Shown: positions 47,467 through 57,177 of the stretch, piece by piece
Layout of the letters: the number at the start of each line of letters is the position of its first letter
How positions within the stretch are numbered: the first letter of the stretch is position 1
NCBI RefSeq assembly: GCF_014698505.1
Contig: NZ_JACJTD010000017.1
Coordinates: 1 to 64,000, forward strand
Length of the DNA: 64,000 bases
Reading direction: 5' to 3'
DNA from: Nostoc foliaceum FACHB-393
GTDB taxonomy: Bacteria; Cyanobacteriota; Cyanobacteriia; Cyanobacteriales; Nostocaceae
The notes under the pieces: model-generated
Databases searched by the model: none
What the model was told of the DNA's origin: nothing
Seen by the model: only the letters and a program-made list of their open reading frames with translations
Translations under genes and position numbers: made by a program

Positions 47467-48398
47467 ATGTTTTGTTCCTATTTATGTTAACTTTTGATTA
47501 GTTTTTTGTTGCTTCCTAAGAAAGCGCTGCAATGTTTATAGATTACTTTTAAACAAGTTTTAATTCTTCTATCTGACGATGTTTTTATGACAAATATTTG
47601 TATTCGTTATACATAGTTCTTTAAAGGTGAAATTCATCTTTGAGAATCCAATTAATATCCACAAGAGAGAAACGTATCTCTATCTTGAGACAAAATCATT
47701 TACAACTTCAGGTAGACAGCGATGATGATAAATCGCAACTTGGCTTATTACCGCTGGATATGGGAAATACAGCAGTTTACAAGTTAGTGAAGTACAAAAT
47801 GTAGGACTCACAATCAAATTTTAGGAGTTTCTACCTCCAGCAAGAACTGTCTCTCTGCCTCTAAACCCCTAGCTTTGTACTTGATGCAAAAGAAAATTGC
47901 TGTATGTAACTTCTCTTTGGGTGCAGCACAGCATTGCTGTGCCTCTAGCAATGCTCTGTATTCTATGCAATTGAGAACCGTTATATGTCACTTTTTGGAA
48001 TTTGAATACTTAAGCAGTAATTAGAAATAACTGGCACAAAGAAGAGTTGAGATTTAAGTAAATATTCCAGTATTCTTAGCTTACCGAACAAGGCTTTGTT
48101 AGAAATATTGGGCAGAAATAAACATAATTTTTCAAGTTTTCACTGAAGAGTAGTTTAGCTAGTGCAAGAAGGCATAGAGAAGTCTAAGCGGTGGCTTTAA
48201 ATTACCCACAGGTATGGTGGCTTGCTACCATCGTAACTTTGGTGGTTAATAGCACAGCCTTAACTCTTGGAGAGGCTGTGCCAACAAGTGCGCGTCCCTT
48301 GCACCATGCTCTATTAGTAGAACTTGTGACTAATTTTTGACCAGAGAAAGTAGAAACAATTACCCTCGTTTATTTCTAGCTTGTTACTTATAGTATTT
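47467..48398. other. 932-base intergenic region, no convincing gene
   Basis: It holds an inverted repeat GCACAGCCT (48252-48260) with AGGCTGTGC (48273-48281), scattered repeat debris, and only weak short ORFs. Promoters for the csbD gene (minus) and the plus-strand operon lie at its ends. Confidence 0.55.
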
Positions 48399-48635
48399 AT
48401 GAAGGTGTTTATGCGATCGCATTTTACTACTCAACCAACTCCCAACTCTCAATATGTAGACTCTAAGATGCAAACTGATGCATCTGTTAACATTTTTATC
48501 GGATGTTCTATAGCAATCTTAATGATTGGGTTTGCAGGGTTTAATATCTATAAGAAACAGCGTGTTGCTGTTCTTCGCCAACAAGTTGCCTCTTTAGAGA
48601 AACTGTGGCATTTGAATATTAAGAAAAAAATATAG
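48399..48635 (+). CDS. Small membrane protein, unknown
   Basis: About 78 residues from the ATG at 48399. One predicted membrane helix (VNIFIGCSIAILMIGFAGFNIY) followed by a basic helix (KKQRVAVLRQQVASLEKLWHLNIKKKI). The stop is 6 bases before the TPR gene start, so they are co-transcribed. No family recognised. Confidence 0.6.
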   Translation: MKVFMRSHFTTQPTPNSQYVDSKMQTDASVNIFIGCSIAILMIGFAGFNIYKKQRVAVLRQQVASLEKLWHLNIKKKI

Positions 48636-48641
48636 ACGACA

Positions 48642-50267
48642 ATGAAGTACTTATGTATAGTTTGGGTGCTTATACTCTCTTTAATCGCTCCTAGTGCGGC
48701 GATTGCTCAAGTACAACAGCCCTACACCTTAATATCTGGACTTGGCACAATCCACCATCCAGTTTCTACTGCTAATCCCCAAGCACAAGAGTTTTTCGAT
48801 CAGGGATTAAATTTAATTTACGCTTTCAATCATGATGAGGCGGTGCGTTCTTTTCAATATGCTGCCAAACTCGATCCGCATTTGGCGATCGCATATTGGG
48901 GAATCGCTCTGGCTCTAGGCCCCAATATTAACTCAGCAATAGACCCCAACCGAGAATTAGCTGCTTATCAAGCGGTACAGCAGGCTTTAGCACTTTCTGC
49001 CCAAGCATCTACCCAAGAACGAGACTACATTACCGCCTTAGCAAAACGTTACTCCCAAGATCCTGATGCAGACTTGTATCAACTAGCGGTGGACTACGCG
49101 AAAGCAATGGCAAAACTAGTCAAGCGCTATCCTGATGATTTGGATGTGGCGACGCTTTACGCTGAAAGCTTGATGGATCTGCATCCTTGGCAACACTGGA
49201 CTAAAGATGGCAAGCCACAGCCAGATACAGAAGAAATTGTGGCCATTTTGGAATCAGTTCTCAAACGAAACCCGAATCATACGGGAGCTAATCATTACTA
49301 TATCCATGCAGTGGAAGCCTCGCCTTCCCCTGAAAAAGCCCTTGTAAGTGCCAAACGACTAGGAATCCTAGCACCAGCAGCGGGACACTTGGTACATATG
49401 CCTTCTCATATTTATTTTCGCGTGGGAGATTATGAAGGGGCAATGCGGGCAAACGAACAGGCGATCGCTCAAGATGATATTTACATCAACAAATATCAAG
49501 TCCAGGGCACTTACCCCATGATGTACTACAACCACAATGTACATTTTCTCATGGTGGCTAGCAGCATGGCAGGAAGATATGAAGATGCTCTCAAATCCGC
49601 AGAGAAGTTAGTCGCAAATGCTACTGCCATTGACCCGTATGCACCAATGCTTGAAGGATTTCTGGGCAGCAAAATGCTGATTCAGACACGCTTTAATAAC
49701 TGGGATGCCATCTTAAAAACTCCTGCTCCCGATGCTAAGTTGCCCACTACTAAAGCACTTTGGCATTTTGCTCGCGGCATGGCGATGTCTGCCACAGGCA
49801 AACTTGAAGATGCAGCAAGTGAAAGTCGGGCATTACTCGCCGCCAAACAGGTAATTTCTACCCAAGCAACCATTGGATTCAGTCCTGCCAGTAGCATTTT
49901 AGACATTGCCTCAAAAGTTCTAGATGCCAAAATTGCTAAAGAAAAGCATGATTATGAATCTGCCATTCAATTGCTAGAAAAAGCAGTGGCAGCAGAGGAT
50001 GCCCTCAATTACGTGGAACCACCAGACTGGTACTTTCCCACGCGGGAATCTTTGGGCAGCGTACTTTTGGCTAAAGGTGACTATAAAGAGGCTGAGAAAG
50101 TCTTTCGTGCTGATCTAAAAAAATATCCCCATAATGGGCGTTCTCTATTTGGCTTGCAGGCAAGTTTGCAAGCACAGGGCAAAGATCAGGCTGCTCAACT
50201 TGTCAAAGCCGAACTGGAAACAGCTTGGAAAGGGGCTGATACGGAACTTGACATAGCCAAAATGTAA
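48642..50267 (+). CDS. Secreted TPR-repeat protein
   Basis: 541 residues. Signal peptide MKYLCIVWVLILSLIAPSAAIAQ. TPR-type repeats start at about 45 (AQEFFDQGLNLIYAFNHDEAVRSFQYAAKLDPHLAIAYWGIALALGPN) and recur to the C-terminus (WYFPTRESLGSVLLAKGDYKEAEKVFRADLKKYPHNGRSLFGL). Conserved HYYIHAVEASPSPEKAL and GHLVHMPSHIYFRVGDYEGAM segments define a bacterial family of unknown function, probably periplasmic. Confidence 0.85.
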   Translation: MKYLCIVWVLILSLIAPSAAIAQVQQPYTLISGLGTIHHPVSTANPQAQEFFDQGLNLIYAFNHDEAVRSFQYAAKLDPHLAIAYWGIALALGPNINSAIDPNRELAAYQAVQQALALSAQASTQERDYITALAKRYSQDPDADLYQLAVDYAKAMAKLVKRYPDDLDVATLYAESLMDLHPWQHWTKDGKPQPDTEEIVAILESVLKRNPNHTGANHYYIHAVEASPSPEKALVSAKRLGILAPAAGHLVHMPSHIYFRVGDYEGAMRANEQAIAQDDIYINKYQVQGTYPMMYYNHNVHFLMVASSMAGRYEDALKSAEKLVANATAIDPYAPMLEGFLGSKMLIQTRFNNWDAILKTPAPDAKLPTTKALWHFARGMAMSATGKLEDAASESRALLAAKQVISTQATIGFSPASSILDIASKVLDAKIAKEKHDYESAIQLLEKAVAAEDALNYVEPPDWYFPTRESLGSVLLAKGDYKEAEKVFRADLKKYPHNGRSLFGLQASLQAQGKDQAAQLVKAELETAWKGADTELDIAKM

Positions 50268-50902
50268 TTAAGCTCATCCCACCCATAAAAGGGGATGGGA
50301 TAACACGAAAGACTGTTGACTGTTAACCGTCAACAGTCAACAGTCAACAGTTAACGGCGGCGGGGCGGCTATCCCTCTTGAAGAAATGGGCTTACCGCCG
50401 CCTTGGTGAACAAGACAGAAGCGGTGCAATATGGTCAGAGCTTCTCTTTCAGAGACGTTACGCGTAGCAAGATCCCTGTAAGGGTAAAATTTTGAATTTT
50501 GAATTGTTATTTGTTGCCTGACTTTGCCTTTCATATTAAAATTTTGGAGTAATGCTTCATGGTTAATGCAGTCAAACGTTCAATTCGGATATTCAAAGAT
50601 GCGCCCCTGTATGTCTGATTTCCTATATCACCCTACAGAATTTATCTTCTTCCATTTCCAACCCTTTTTTCCGGCGGGTTGTACTTAAGGTAGATGGGGG
50701 CTGCCGATCGCTTAAGTGCGATCGCATCACTGGTTAACTACCTACTAGATGCAGAGAGTTGACTCATATGTCATCCTATGATTAGGAGAGTTAATTCAGT
50801 GATGTCTTTGGTTTTAGTATTGAAAGGCTTTTTCCTTTTAGTATTTACAGACTTCTCAGAGAAATTAAAATCTCTACACAGTGATGATTTTGGAGAGAAT
50901 CG
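50268..50902. other. Intergenic region with repeats and rbp leader
   Basis: 635 bases. A weak hairpin CATCCC/GGGATG (50275-50297) may terminate the TPR operon. Tandem and inverted CAACAGT heptamers follow at 50312-50353, then a GGCGGCGGGGCGGC repeat whose minus-strand translation is spurious. The last 150 bases form an AU-rich leader before rbp with GGAGAG at 50892, as expected for a cold-induced RNA-binding protein gene. Confidence 0.6.
50312..50353. repeat. Short tandem repeat (CAACAGT) with inverted copy
   Basis: ACTGTTGACTGTTAAC then three CAACAGT heptamers and TTAAC, able to form a hairpin. Confidence 0.8.
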
Positions 50903-51223
50903 ATGTCAATTTATGTAGGTAACCTCTCTTATGATGTTACACAAGAGGATTTAAGTGGTATTTTTGCAGAATATGGTACTGTAAAGCGAGTTCAAGTACC
51001 TACTGACCGTGAAACAGGTCGTCCACGAGGCTTTGCTTTTGTGGAAATGGGAACTGAAGCTGAAGAAGCAGCTGCCATTGAAGCTCTCGATGGTGCTGAG
51101 TGGATGGGCCGTGACCTGAAAGTCAATAAGGCTAAACCCAAGGAAGACAGAGGTGATAGAGGTTCATTTGGTGGTGGTAGAGGTGGATACAGCGGCGGCG
51201 GCGGTGGTCGCAATCGCTACTAA
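50903..51223 (+). CDS. RRM-type RNA-binding protein, glycine-rich C-terminus (Rbp)
   Basis: 106 residues. One RRM with RNP2 IYVGNLSY (about 3-10) and RNP1 RGFAFVEM (about 42-49), then a short Gly/Arg-rich tail (GSFGGGRGGYSGGGGGRNRY). Cyanobacterial Rbp proteins of this type are cold-induced and bind RNA. The pairing with rpsU downstream is typical of this group. Confidence 0.96.
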   Translation: MSIYVGNLSYDVTQEDLSGIFAEYGTVKRVQVPTDRETGRPRGFAFVEMGTEAEEAAAIEALDGAEWMGRDLKVNKAKPKEDRGDRGSFGGGRGGYSGGGGGRNRY

Positions 51224-51259
51224 CCTTGGAAACAAAAAAATTTACCTAGAGTCTTAAGG

Positions 51260-51285
51260 TCAGACAAGGAGTCTGTCTTTTTTTT
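51260..51285 (+). terminator. Terminator between rbp and rpsU
   Basis: TCAGAC...GTCTGT stem (51260-51276) followed by a run of nine Ts. Confidence 0.8.
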
Positions 51286-51461
51286 GTAATGTTACCGAAG
51301 CAGTGCTGAGTGCCCAGAAACGAATGCTTGTCGTTATTTCAATCCCCCATAGATAAATCTAGGGGATTGTTACTCAGCACGAGCTACCACCCCGCTATCC
51401 ATGTACAGTACTCCTGAATGCCTGCATAGCCATTGATGAAGTCAACTTAGTAGGAGATATA

Positions 51462-51650
51462 ATGACCCAAGTAATTGTAGGTGACAATGAACACATTGAG
51501 TCAGCCTTACGACGATTTAAGCGAGAAGTTTCTAAGGCTGGAATTTTTCCAGACATGAGAAAGCACCGTCATTTTGAAACGCCTTTAGAAAAACGCAAGC
51601 GCAAAGAAGTCGCCAAGCACAGGCAGAGTAAGAGAAGTTTTCGTAATTAA
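51462..51650 (+). CDS. rpsU: 30S ribosomal protein S21
   Basis: 62 residues: [53 protein letters not shown], full-length S21 with the basic C-terminus. It binds near the 3' end of 16S rRNA and helps initiation. It has its own terminator downstream and is probably separately transcribed from rbp. Confidence 0.97.
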   Translation: MTQVIVGDNEHIESALRRFKREVSKAGIFPDMRKHRHFETPLEKRKRKEVAKHRQSKRSFRN

Positions 51651-51676
51651 AGGACTGACATAGATATAAACTAATG

Positions 51677-51704
51677 CCCTCATAAATTTTATGAGGGTTT
51701 TTCT
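51677..51704 (+). terminator. Terminator after rpsU
   Basis: CCCTCATA pairs with TATGAGGG (51677-51697) with a small loop, followed by TTTTTCTTTT. Confidence 0.88.
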
Positions 51705-51775
51705 TTTGCCTATTTTAAAAATCAGGAAACCTAAAGAAACGCTAAAATCAAGTCAGCCTTTGTATTGTAGCGGTT

Positions 51776-53536
51776 GTGTCCCACATCACTCAGAGTGCGG
51801 TTCACTGCATAAATCCTGATTGTCAACGTCCTTATCCTCAGCCTTGGGGAAACAAATTTTGCAACAGCTGTGGCGCACCGCTAGAGTTGTTAGACCGCTA
51901 TGTTCCACTTCAGCCTTTGGGGTCGGGAGGATTTGCTCAAATTTACACGGTTTGGGATGAAAAAACTCAAACAGAGAAAGTGTTGAAAGTGTTGGTAGAA
52001 GATTCACCAAAGGCACTAGAATTGTTTACCCAAGAGGCGGCGGTTTTATCTAGCTTGCAGCATCCGGGTGTCCCCACAGTTGATGCCGATGGATATTTTC
52101 ACGTAAACCTGTTTAACCCCAAACCACACCAACTGCCTTGTCTGGTAATGGAAAAAATCAATGGCCGGACTTTAGAGGAGATATTAAAAAAGTTTCCCCA
52201 AGGCTGTCCAGAGGATTTGGTTTTAAACTGGTTCGCCCAAGCTGTACAGATTTTACAAGAATTACATAAACGTCAGATTATTCACCGGGATATCAAACCT
52301 TCTAATTTAATGCTGGGCAACTCTTTGCAATCTGTAACTCCACCCCAAGGGCAAAGAGAGGGCGATCGCTTGGTATTAATTGATTTTGGCGGGGCAAAAC
52401 AATTTACTGCCTCTAAACTACGTTCTCAGTCTAGTTCCACCCGATTATTTTCTTCTGGCTACAGTCCACCAGAACAAGTGACTGGAGGTATTGTTGGGCC
52501 AAGTGCCGATTTTTATGCCCTCGGTCGAACTGTGATTGAACTGTTAACAGGTAAATACCCGCTAGAGTTGGAAGATCAGCAAACTGGAAAATTGCGCTGG
52601 CGAACTGCGGTGAATGTCAACCCGCAACTAGCCGATTTGCTGGATGAGATGGTGCAGGAAGATGTGCGATCGCGTCCAGCAAATGCAGCTATGATTCAAA
52701 AACGTTTGGCGAAGATTTCTCAACCATTACCGCCGCCAGGGTTGTTTTCCCAACTGCGAAACAAAGTTAAGCAAGCCTCAACGCAAGTTTCCCAAAGTTT
52801 CACACAGTTAACACAAGCTATTGAACAAGCTTTAGCTAACTTTAGCCAAGCTGTAAGCAAAACCGTTATTTTTATCGTTCAAGCAATCGTCAAAATTTTC
52901 CAAGCTTGTTTGGCGACAATTTGGGCAATGATCCTGGCTTGTATTGGCGCTTGTTTTGGTGCGATCGCAGGTTTTATTTTGGCATATCGCACCAGCTTAG
53001 GTCGTCAGGTTGTGGAATTTATTTGGAGTCAGCTAAACCAATTAGTGCCAAATACTCAACCCGTCTTCGGGACAGATATTTTGGTGTTCGTCGCAGCAGG
53101 CTGGGGAACCGCATGGGGACTGACAGTATCCGGGTGTTTTGGTCAACGGCGGCGCTTTTTAGTAGCGTCCCTGATGGGCGTGATTAGCTATGGCTTCGGT
53201 TGGTTGATTTTGCAATTAATCACCCCAAAAGATAGTGGCGAGGGCTTAGTGGCAGTAATTTTAGTCGCAGTTTGCCTACTCACCCTGAGTTTAGGTCTTC
53301 GCAGCCATCACATAGTTTACGCTGTGTTCGCTGCCTTTGGGAGTGCGATCGCCTATGCAGTTTTGATTCTTTTGAGGTTAGCACCTCCGATCTTCCAATT
53401 TTCTAGTCAACCAGCCTGGTCAGAGTTATATTTACCTCTGGCTTTTTTTGGTTCTGTGGGCTTCTTTATCAGCTTCTGGTTAGGAGTGAGTTATTACCTA
53501 ATTGTCCCTGGATTGCGGCTTTTAGGGTGGCGTTAG
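51776..53536 (+). CDS. Membrane Ser/Thr protein kinase with N-terminal zinc ribbon
   Basis: 586 residues from a GTG start. Zinc ribbon CINPDC...CNSC (Cys 11, 16, 29, 32). Kinase domain about 41-310: LGSGGFAQIYTVWDEKTQTEKVLKVL, HRDIKPSNLML (catalytic Asp), LIDFGGAK (DFG) and GYSPPEQVTGGIVGPSADFYALG. The C-terminal half has an amphipathic Gln/Ser-rich helix and about six membrane helices (AMILACIGACFGAIAGFILA and onward). This is the usual cyanobacterial SPK architecture; substrates are unknown. The two FHA proteins at 4-7 kb are possible readers of such kinases. Confidence 0.93.
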   Translation: MSHITQSAVHCINPDCQRPYPQPWGNKFCNSCGAPLELLDRYVPLQPLGSGGFAQIYTVWDEKTQTEKVLKVLVEDSPKALELFTQEAAVLSSLQHPGVPTVDADGYFHVNLFNPKPHQLPCLVMEKINGRTLEEILKKFPQGCPEDLVLNWFAQAVQILQELHKRQIIHRDIKPSNLMLGNSLQSVTPPQGQREGDRLVLIDFGGAKQFTASKLRSQSSSTRLFSSGYSPPEQVTGGIVGPSADFYALGRTVIELLTGKYPLELEDQQTGKLRWRTAVNVNPQLADLLDEMVQEDVRSRPANAAMIQKRLAKISQPLPPPGLFSQLRNKVKQASTQVSQSFTQLTQAIEQALANFSQAVSKTVIFIVQAIVKIFQACLATIWAMILACIGACFGAIAGFILAYRTSLGRQVVEFIWSQLNQLVPNTQPVFGTDILVFVAAGWGTAWGLTVSGCFGQRRRFLVASLMGVISYGFGWLILQLITPKDSGEGLVAVILVAVCLLTLSLGLRSHHIVYAVFAAFGSAIAYAVLILLRLAPPIFQFSSQPAWSELYLPLAFFGSVGFFISFWLGVSYYLIVPGLRLLGWR

Positions 53537-53537
53537 A

Positions 53538-53568
53538 ATAATTCGTAATTCGTAATGAATTACGAATT
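53538..53568. repeat. Short tandem and inverted repeat (AATTCGT/ACGAATT)
   Basis: AATTCGTAATTCGTAAT followed by inverted ATTACGAATT immediately after the kinase stop; heptamer STRR. Confidence 0.75.
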
Positions 53569-53588
53569 AATCAAGTGCCCAAAAACAA

Positions 53589-53627
53589 GATCCCCCTAGT
53601 CGTCTTTTTCATCGAGCTAGGGGGATC
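53589..53627 (+). terminator. Hairpin after the Ser/Thr kinase gene
   Basis: GATCCCCCTAG (53589-53599) and CTAGGGGGATC (53617-53627) form a perfect 11-bp stem. There is no T run, so termination is only possible; it may be a repeat. Confidence 0.5.
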
Positions 53628-53792
53628 ACATATGTGGTAGTCTATAAAAGGTTCGGTATAGTTGCTTACGACTCGATTCTATAGCCTATATTTCAGTTTG
53701 AGTAGTCTTACCACTAGAATTTATAGTATTTTTACAGCTTCTTAATCAATGCTTCATCCCTGTTGTTCCTTAGGGAGGCGGTATATGTAAGT

Positions 53793-54410
53793 ATGACAGT
53801 ACGCAATATGCGTCACTTGTCATTTTTGTGGATATCTGTAAAAAATATGAAACTTAAGATTGTCGCTACCGTCGCCCTGTTAGCTTGTTTTGGGTTTGCA
53901 GAGCAGAGCCTTGCATTAAATCAACTAGATTTGGATCAGTTGAAGGCAACAAGTGCCTGTCCCCGGTGTAATTTGAGTGGTGCTGACCTAACTCAACTGA
54001 ATCTAACTGGAGCAAATTTGCGAGGGGCTGACTTGAGTGGTGCTACATTATCCCAAGTTAATCTTACGAATGCCGATCTTACTGGTGCAAATTTAGAAGG
54101 TGCGCTTCTGAATTCGGTCAATCTCAGTGGTGCTTCCTTAACAGGTGCAAATTTGAAATCAGCATCTCTGGAAAATGCCGATCTGTCTTATGCCGGTTTC
54201 ATCAGCGCCAATTTGGAAGCAGCAAATTTAAAAGATGCCAAATTGCAGTTTACCAATTTTCGGGGGGCTAACTTCCGATTAACAACTATGGCTAATGGTG
54301 TCGTTACCTCCGACAAGCCCTATGGCTGGTCGTTAGAGCGTCAAAACCCCAGAGAATGTAACGAGTTCAAACCCGAAGATACCCGAGGCACAACCTGCTA
54401 TTCAAAATAA
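53793..54410 (+). CDS. Secreted pentapeptide-repeat protein
   Basis: About 205 residues. A hydrophobic export signal (MKLKIVATVALLACFGFAEQSLA) precedes a run of A(D/N)LXX pentapeptides (LSGADLTQLNLTGANLRGADLSGATLSQVNLTNADLTGANLEGALL...) that forms a right-handed quadrilateral beta-helix. The Cys pair near the mature N-terminus (SACPRCN) and the C-terminal Cys residues could form a disulfide. ATG 53793 has GGGAGG upstream; the ATG at 53847 (MKLK) is an equally credible start because the signal begins there. Confidence 0.85.
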   Translation: MTVRNMRHLSFLWISVKNMKLKIVATVALLACFGFAEQSLALNQLDLDQLKATSACPRCNLSGADLTQLNLTGANLRGADLSGATLSQVNLTNADLTGANLEGALLNSVNLSGASLTGANLKSASLENADLSYAGFISANLEAANLKDAKLQFTNFRGANFRLTTMANGVVTSDKPYGWSLERQNPRECNEFKPEDTRGTTCYSK

Positions 54411-54585
54411 CCAGTTTTAAATTTGGGAACAGGATAATAGGGCGTTAGTTATTAATTCTTTTCCCCTGTTCCTCTACTTACCCTCTGTCCCTTTGTCTCT
54501 TACTTGACCCATTCTGTAGCAAAGAGCATTTTGTTCGTTAACAGTTCTTTATCATGGGAAAAAAGCCTCTAGATTAATTGAATTG

Positions 54586-55770
54586 ATGCTTACCCACATT
54601 AAAGACTTAGCAGCAAAACTAGCGCCCCGCTTAATTGAAATTCGCCGCCACATCCACTCTCACCCAGAACTCAGTGGTCAGGAGTACCAAACAGCAGCCT
54701 TTGTAGCTGGTGTTTTGTCTTCCAGTGGTCTGCACGTACAAGAGGGAGTTGGCAAAACGGGCGTAATTGGGGAATTGCAAGGCACCAGCCAAAATGACCG
54801 TTTATTGGCAATTCGCACCGACATGGATGCCTTGCCAATTCAAGAGGGTACCAATTTGGAATATGCCTCCCGTGCAGAGGGTGTTATGCACGCTTGCGGT
54901 CACGATGTCCACACCACAGTCGGGTTAGGAACGGCAATGGTGCTGTCCCAAGTGGCAGAGGAGTTGGGTGGGAAAGTGCGGTTTTTATTTCAGCCAGCCG
55001 AGGAAATTGCTCAAGGGGCAAGCTGGATGGTGAAAGATGGAGCGATGGAAAACGTCTCTGCTGTATTAGGGGTTCATGTTTTCCCTTCCATACCCGCAGG
55101 ATCTATTGGCGTGCGTTACGGGGCTTTGACAGCCGCAGCTGATGATTTAGAGATTCTGATAATGGGAGAATCTGGGCATGGGGCGCGTCCCCATGAGGCG
55201 ATTGATGCAATTTGGATTGCTTGCCAAGTGATTACTGCAATGCAACAAGCCATCAGCCGGACGCAGAATCCCTTGCGTCCTGTAGTATTGAGCATAGGGA
55301 AGATTAATGGTGGCAGAGCGCCGAATGTAATTGCGGATAAAGTGCAGCTATTGGGAACCGTGCGATCGCTCCATCCCGAAACCCGTGCTCATCTCCCAAA
55401 CTGGATCGAAAATATTGTAGCTAATGTCTGCCATACTTACGGGGCAAAGTATCAAGTCAATTATCGCCAAGGCGTACCCAGCGTTCAAAATGATTACGCC
55501 TTAACACAATTGTTGCAATCAGCCGCAGAAGAAGCTTGGAGTAGCGATCGCGTTCAAGTCTTACCGGAACCTTCCCTTGGTGCTGAAGATTTTTCTATGT
55601 ATTTGGAACACGTCCCTGGTTCCATGTTTCGCTTGGGTGTAGGTTACAAAGAAAGAATCATTAACCACCCATTACACCATCCCCAATTTGAAGTCGATGA
55701 ATCTGCTATTATCACCGGGGTTGTAACTATGGCCTATGCCGCTTATAAATACTGTCAGCAAAATTTTTAA
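54586..55770 (+). CDS. M20-family amidohydrolase (N-acyl amino acid / hippurate hydrolase type)
   Basis: About 394 residues. Metal-site motifs: HACGHDVHTTVGLG, QPAEEIAQGA, GVHVFPSIPAG and the C-terminal LGAEDFSMYLEHVPG and HHPQFEVDE. The dimerisation segment (GHGARPHEAIDAI) has its conserved His. It removes N-acyl groups from amino acids or related amides using two zinc or manganese ions; the natural substrate is unknown. A TTG one codon earlier is the longest start; ATG 54586 is preferred. Confidence 0.94.
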   Translation: MLTHIKDLAAKLAPRLIEIRRHIHSHPELSGQEYQTAAFVAGVLSSSGLHVQEGVGKTGVIGELQGTSQNDRLLAIRTDMDALPIQEGTNLEYASRAEGVMHACGHDVHTTVGLGTAMVLSQVAEELGGKVRFLFQPAEEIAQGASWMVKDGAMENVSAVLGVHVFPSIPAGSIGVRYGALTAAADDLEILIMGESGHGARPHEAIDAIWIACQVITAMQQAISRTQNPLRPVVLSIGKINGGRAPNVIADKVQLLGTVRSLHPETRAHLPNWIENIVANVCHTYGAKYQVNYRQGVPSVQNDYALTQLLQSAAEEAWSSDRVQVLPEPSLGAEDFSMYLEHVPGSMFRLGVGYKERIINHPLHHPQFEVDESAIITGVVTMAYAAYKYCQQNF

Positions 55771-55773
55771 ACA

Positions 55774-55805
55774 AAAACTCCCAGCCATGATGTGCTGGGA
55801 GTTTT
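55774..55805. terminator. Bidirectional terminator between convergent genes
   Basis: AAAACTCCCAGC (55774-55785) pairs with GCTGGGAGTTTT (55794-55805), with T and A runs on both sides. It serves the amidohydrolase and the hemerythrin gene. Confidence 0.88.
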
Positions 55806-55851
55806 TGTTTAACTAACTTTTTTTAGCGGATATAGAAAGTCCGAAAGCATC

Positions 55852-56904
55852 CTACACATTCGATTCACTAACAACGCCTAATTTCTCTTGAATTCGGGTC
55901 TTAGCGGCTTTGAATTCAGTAGCCAGTTGCTCACTTTGATCGCTGCTCAAGTTGTTACGAATGGCAGCAAACATTGTGCTTTCTTCTTGACGAATGTGGT
56001 CGCCAACAGCTTCCATGAGCTGTCTAACTTGATCTTTGAATTCAGATGAAGAAGGGCTGATAGCCTTAATTTGCTCTAACACCCGCTTCATCTCAGCTTG
56101 CTCGTCAAACAGTTCTTGGGTGTTATCTTGACCGTAGAAAGGACGTACTCTTGGATATACTACTTCCTCTTCAGCTTCAGCGTGAGCAGTTAGATCCTTG
56201 TAGATTTGACCGAAGTACTCTTGGATCTTCTGTGGATTATCGCTTTGTAGCAGTTCAGTAAATAGGGTATTTACCTTGTTGTGATCGAGGCGGATGACAT
56301 CCTGGATATTCATATCCTTTTTGTCACTGGTTTGGGTAACAGCGCTACCTACTACACCACTGACTGCGGCCATAGCATCTTGAACACGTGCCCAAATTCC
56401 TTGATCTGCATCTTGTCCAGTGAATTCACGGACACCCAGAATTTCTAGAATGCCTTTGAGTTGTTCTTGGTGAGCGCGGTTCTCAAAGTTAATGGTATTC
56501 AAAGGCCCGATCGCTAGCATCACATCAGCACCAACTTTTTGAGCAGCCTTGTGAACTATCAAACCACTCATTACGAGCTGATGTTTTAGCAATTCATGCT
56601 GCGATACTTTTTCATACAGGCTTAACTCAGAACCTTTGAACAATTCGCGAGCTCTTTCAATGAATTGTGTAACAGTGTTTTTGGGTTCAGCCTGAATGCC
56701 ATACTGACCAATTACAGTTTCTAAAACGCCAAGATTTTTTTCGTCATCATTGAGGAAATTTCGGATGCGATCAGCAATCTCGGCATCAAGTCCTTCTCTC
56801 AAAAGCAATTGCTCATTTTCAATGACCAACTGTTGGAGTGCTTTAAGACTTGCTAATTTTACAGCAATAGCATTGCGTTTCGTATCATCTAAAGTAGCTA
56901 CCAT
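55852..56904 (-). CDS. Hemerythrin HHE domain protein
   Basis: About 350 residues from ATG 56904 (MVATLDDTKRN), preceded by GAGGAGA; an upstream ATG at 56922 is less likely. The first part (about 1-190) is all-helical and resembles ferritin-like or DUF892-type bundles. The second part has the HHE iron ligands: RLDHNKVNTLF, HAEAEEEVVYPRV, EQAEMKRVLEQI and HIRQEESTMF. It may bind a di-iron centre and sense or carry oxygen or NO. Convergent with the amidohydrolase gene. Confidence 0.88.
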   Translation of the reverse strand: MVATLDDTKRNAIAVKLASLKALQQLVIENEQLLLREGLDAEIADRIRNFLNDDEKNLGVLETVIGQYGIQAEPKNTVTQFIERARELFKGSELSLYEKVSQHELLKHQLVMSGLIVHKAAQKVGADVMLAIGPLNTINFENRAHQEQLKGILEILGVREFTGQDADQGIWARVQDAMAAVSGVVGSAVTQTSDKKDMNIQDVIRLDHNKVNTLFTELLQSDNPQKIQEYFGQIYKDLTAHAEAEEEVVYPRVRPFYGQDNTQELFDEQAEMKRVLEQIKAISPSSSEFKDQVRQLMEAVGDHIRQEESTMFAAIRNNLSSDQSEQLATEFKAAKTRIQEKLGVVSESNV

Positions 56905-57177
56905 CCGTGTTCTCCTCGGCAAACTATTCGTAATTCTTACTGATATAACCTTGACATAGAGGTTAGGGATATTCCATCTTTCTTTTGAGTGATCGCGTTC
57001 ACAACTCTGGGTAGAAAAACAGAAGTTTAGCTTTGTAGAATAGAAATATAAATTGAAGCGATCGCTTCAATTCATGGTTGCAATTCAGATAAACAAGTTT
57101 AGTATTACATTACAAATTGAACAGATTACCTATTTTGGAGCAATCTATACCTTTGGAATGAAATTAGCGTCAAAAAA

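Noticed and set aside
47640..47804. 55-codon plus-strand ORF with AAAGGTG upstream
   Set aside because: TTG start, no recognised family and lies in repeat-rich intergenic DNA; too weak to annotate.
50337..50534. 65-codon minus-strand ORF
   Set aside because: Its sequence is generated by the GGCGGCGGGGCGGC and CAACAGT repeats; no family resemblance and no start signal.
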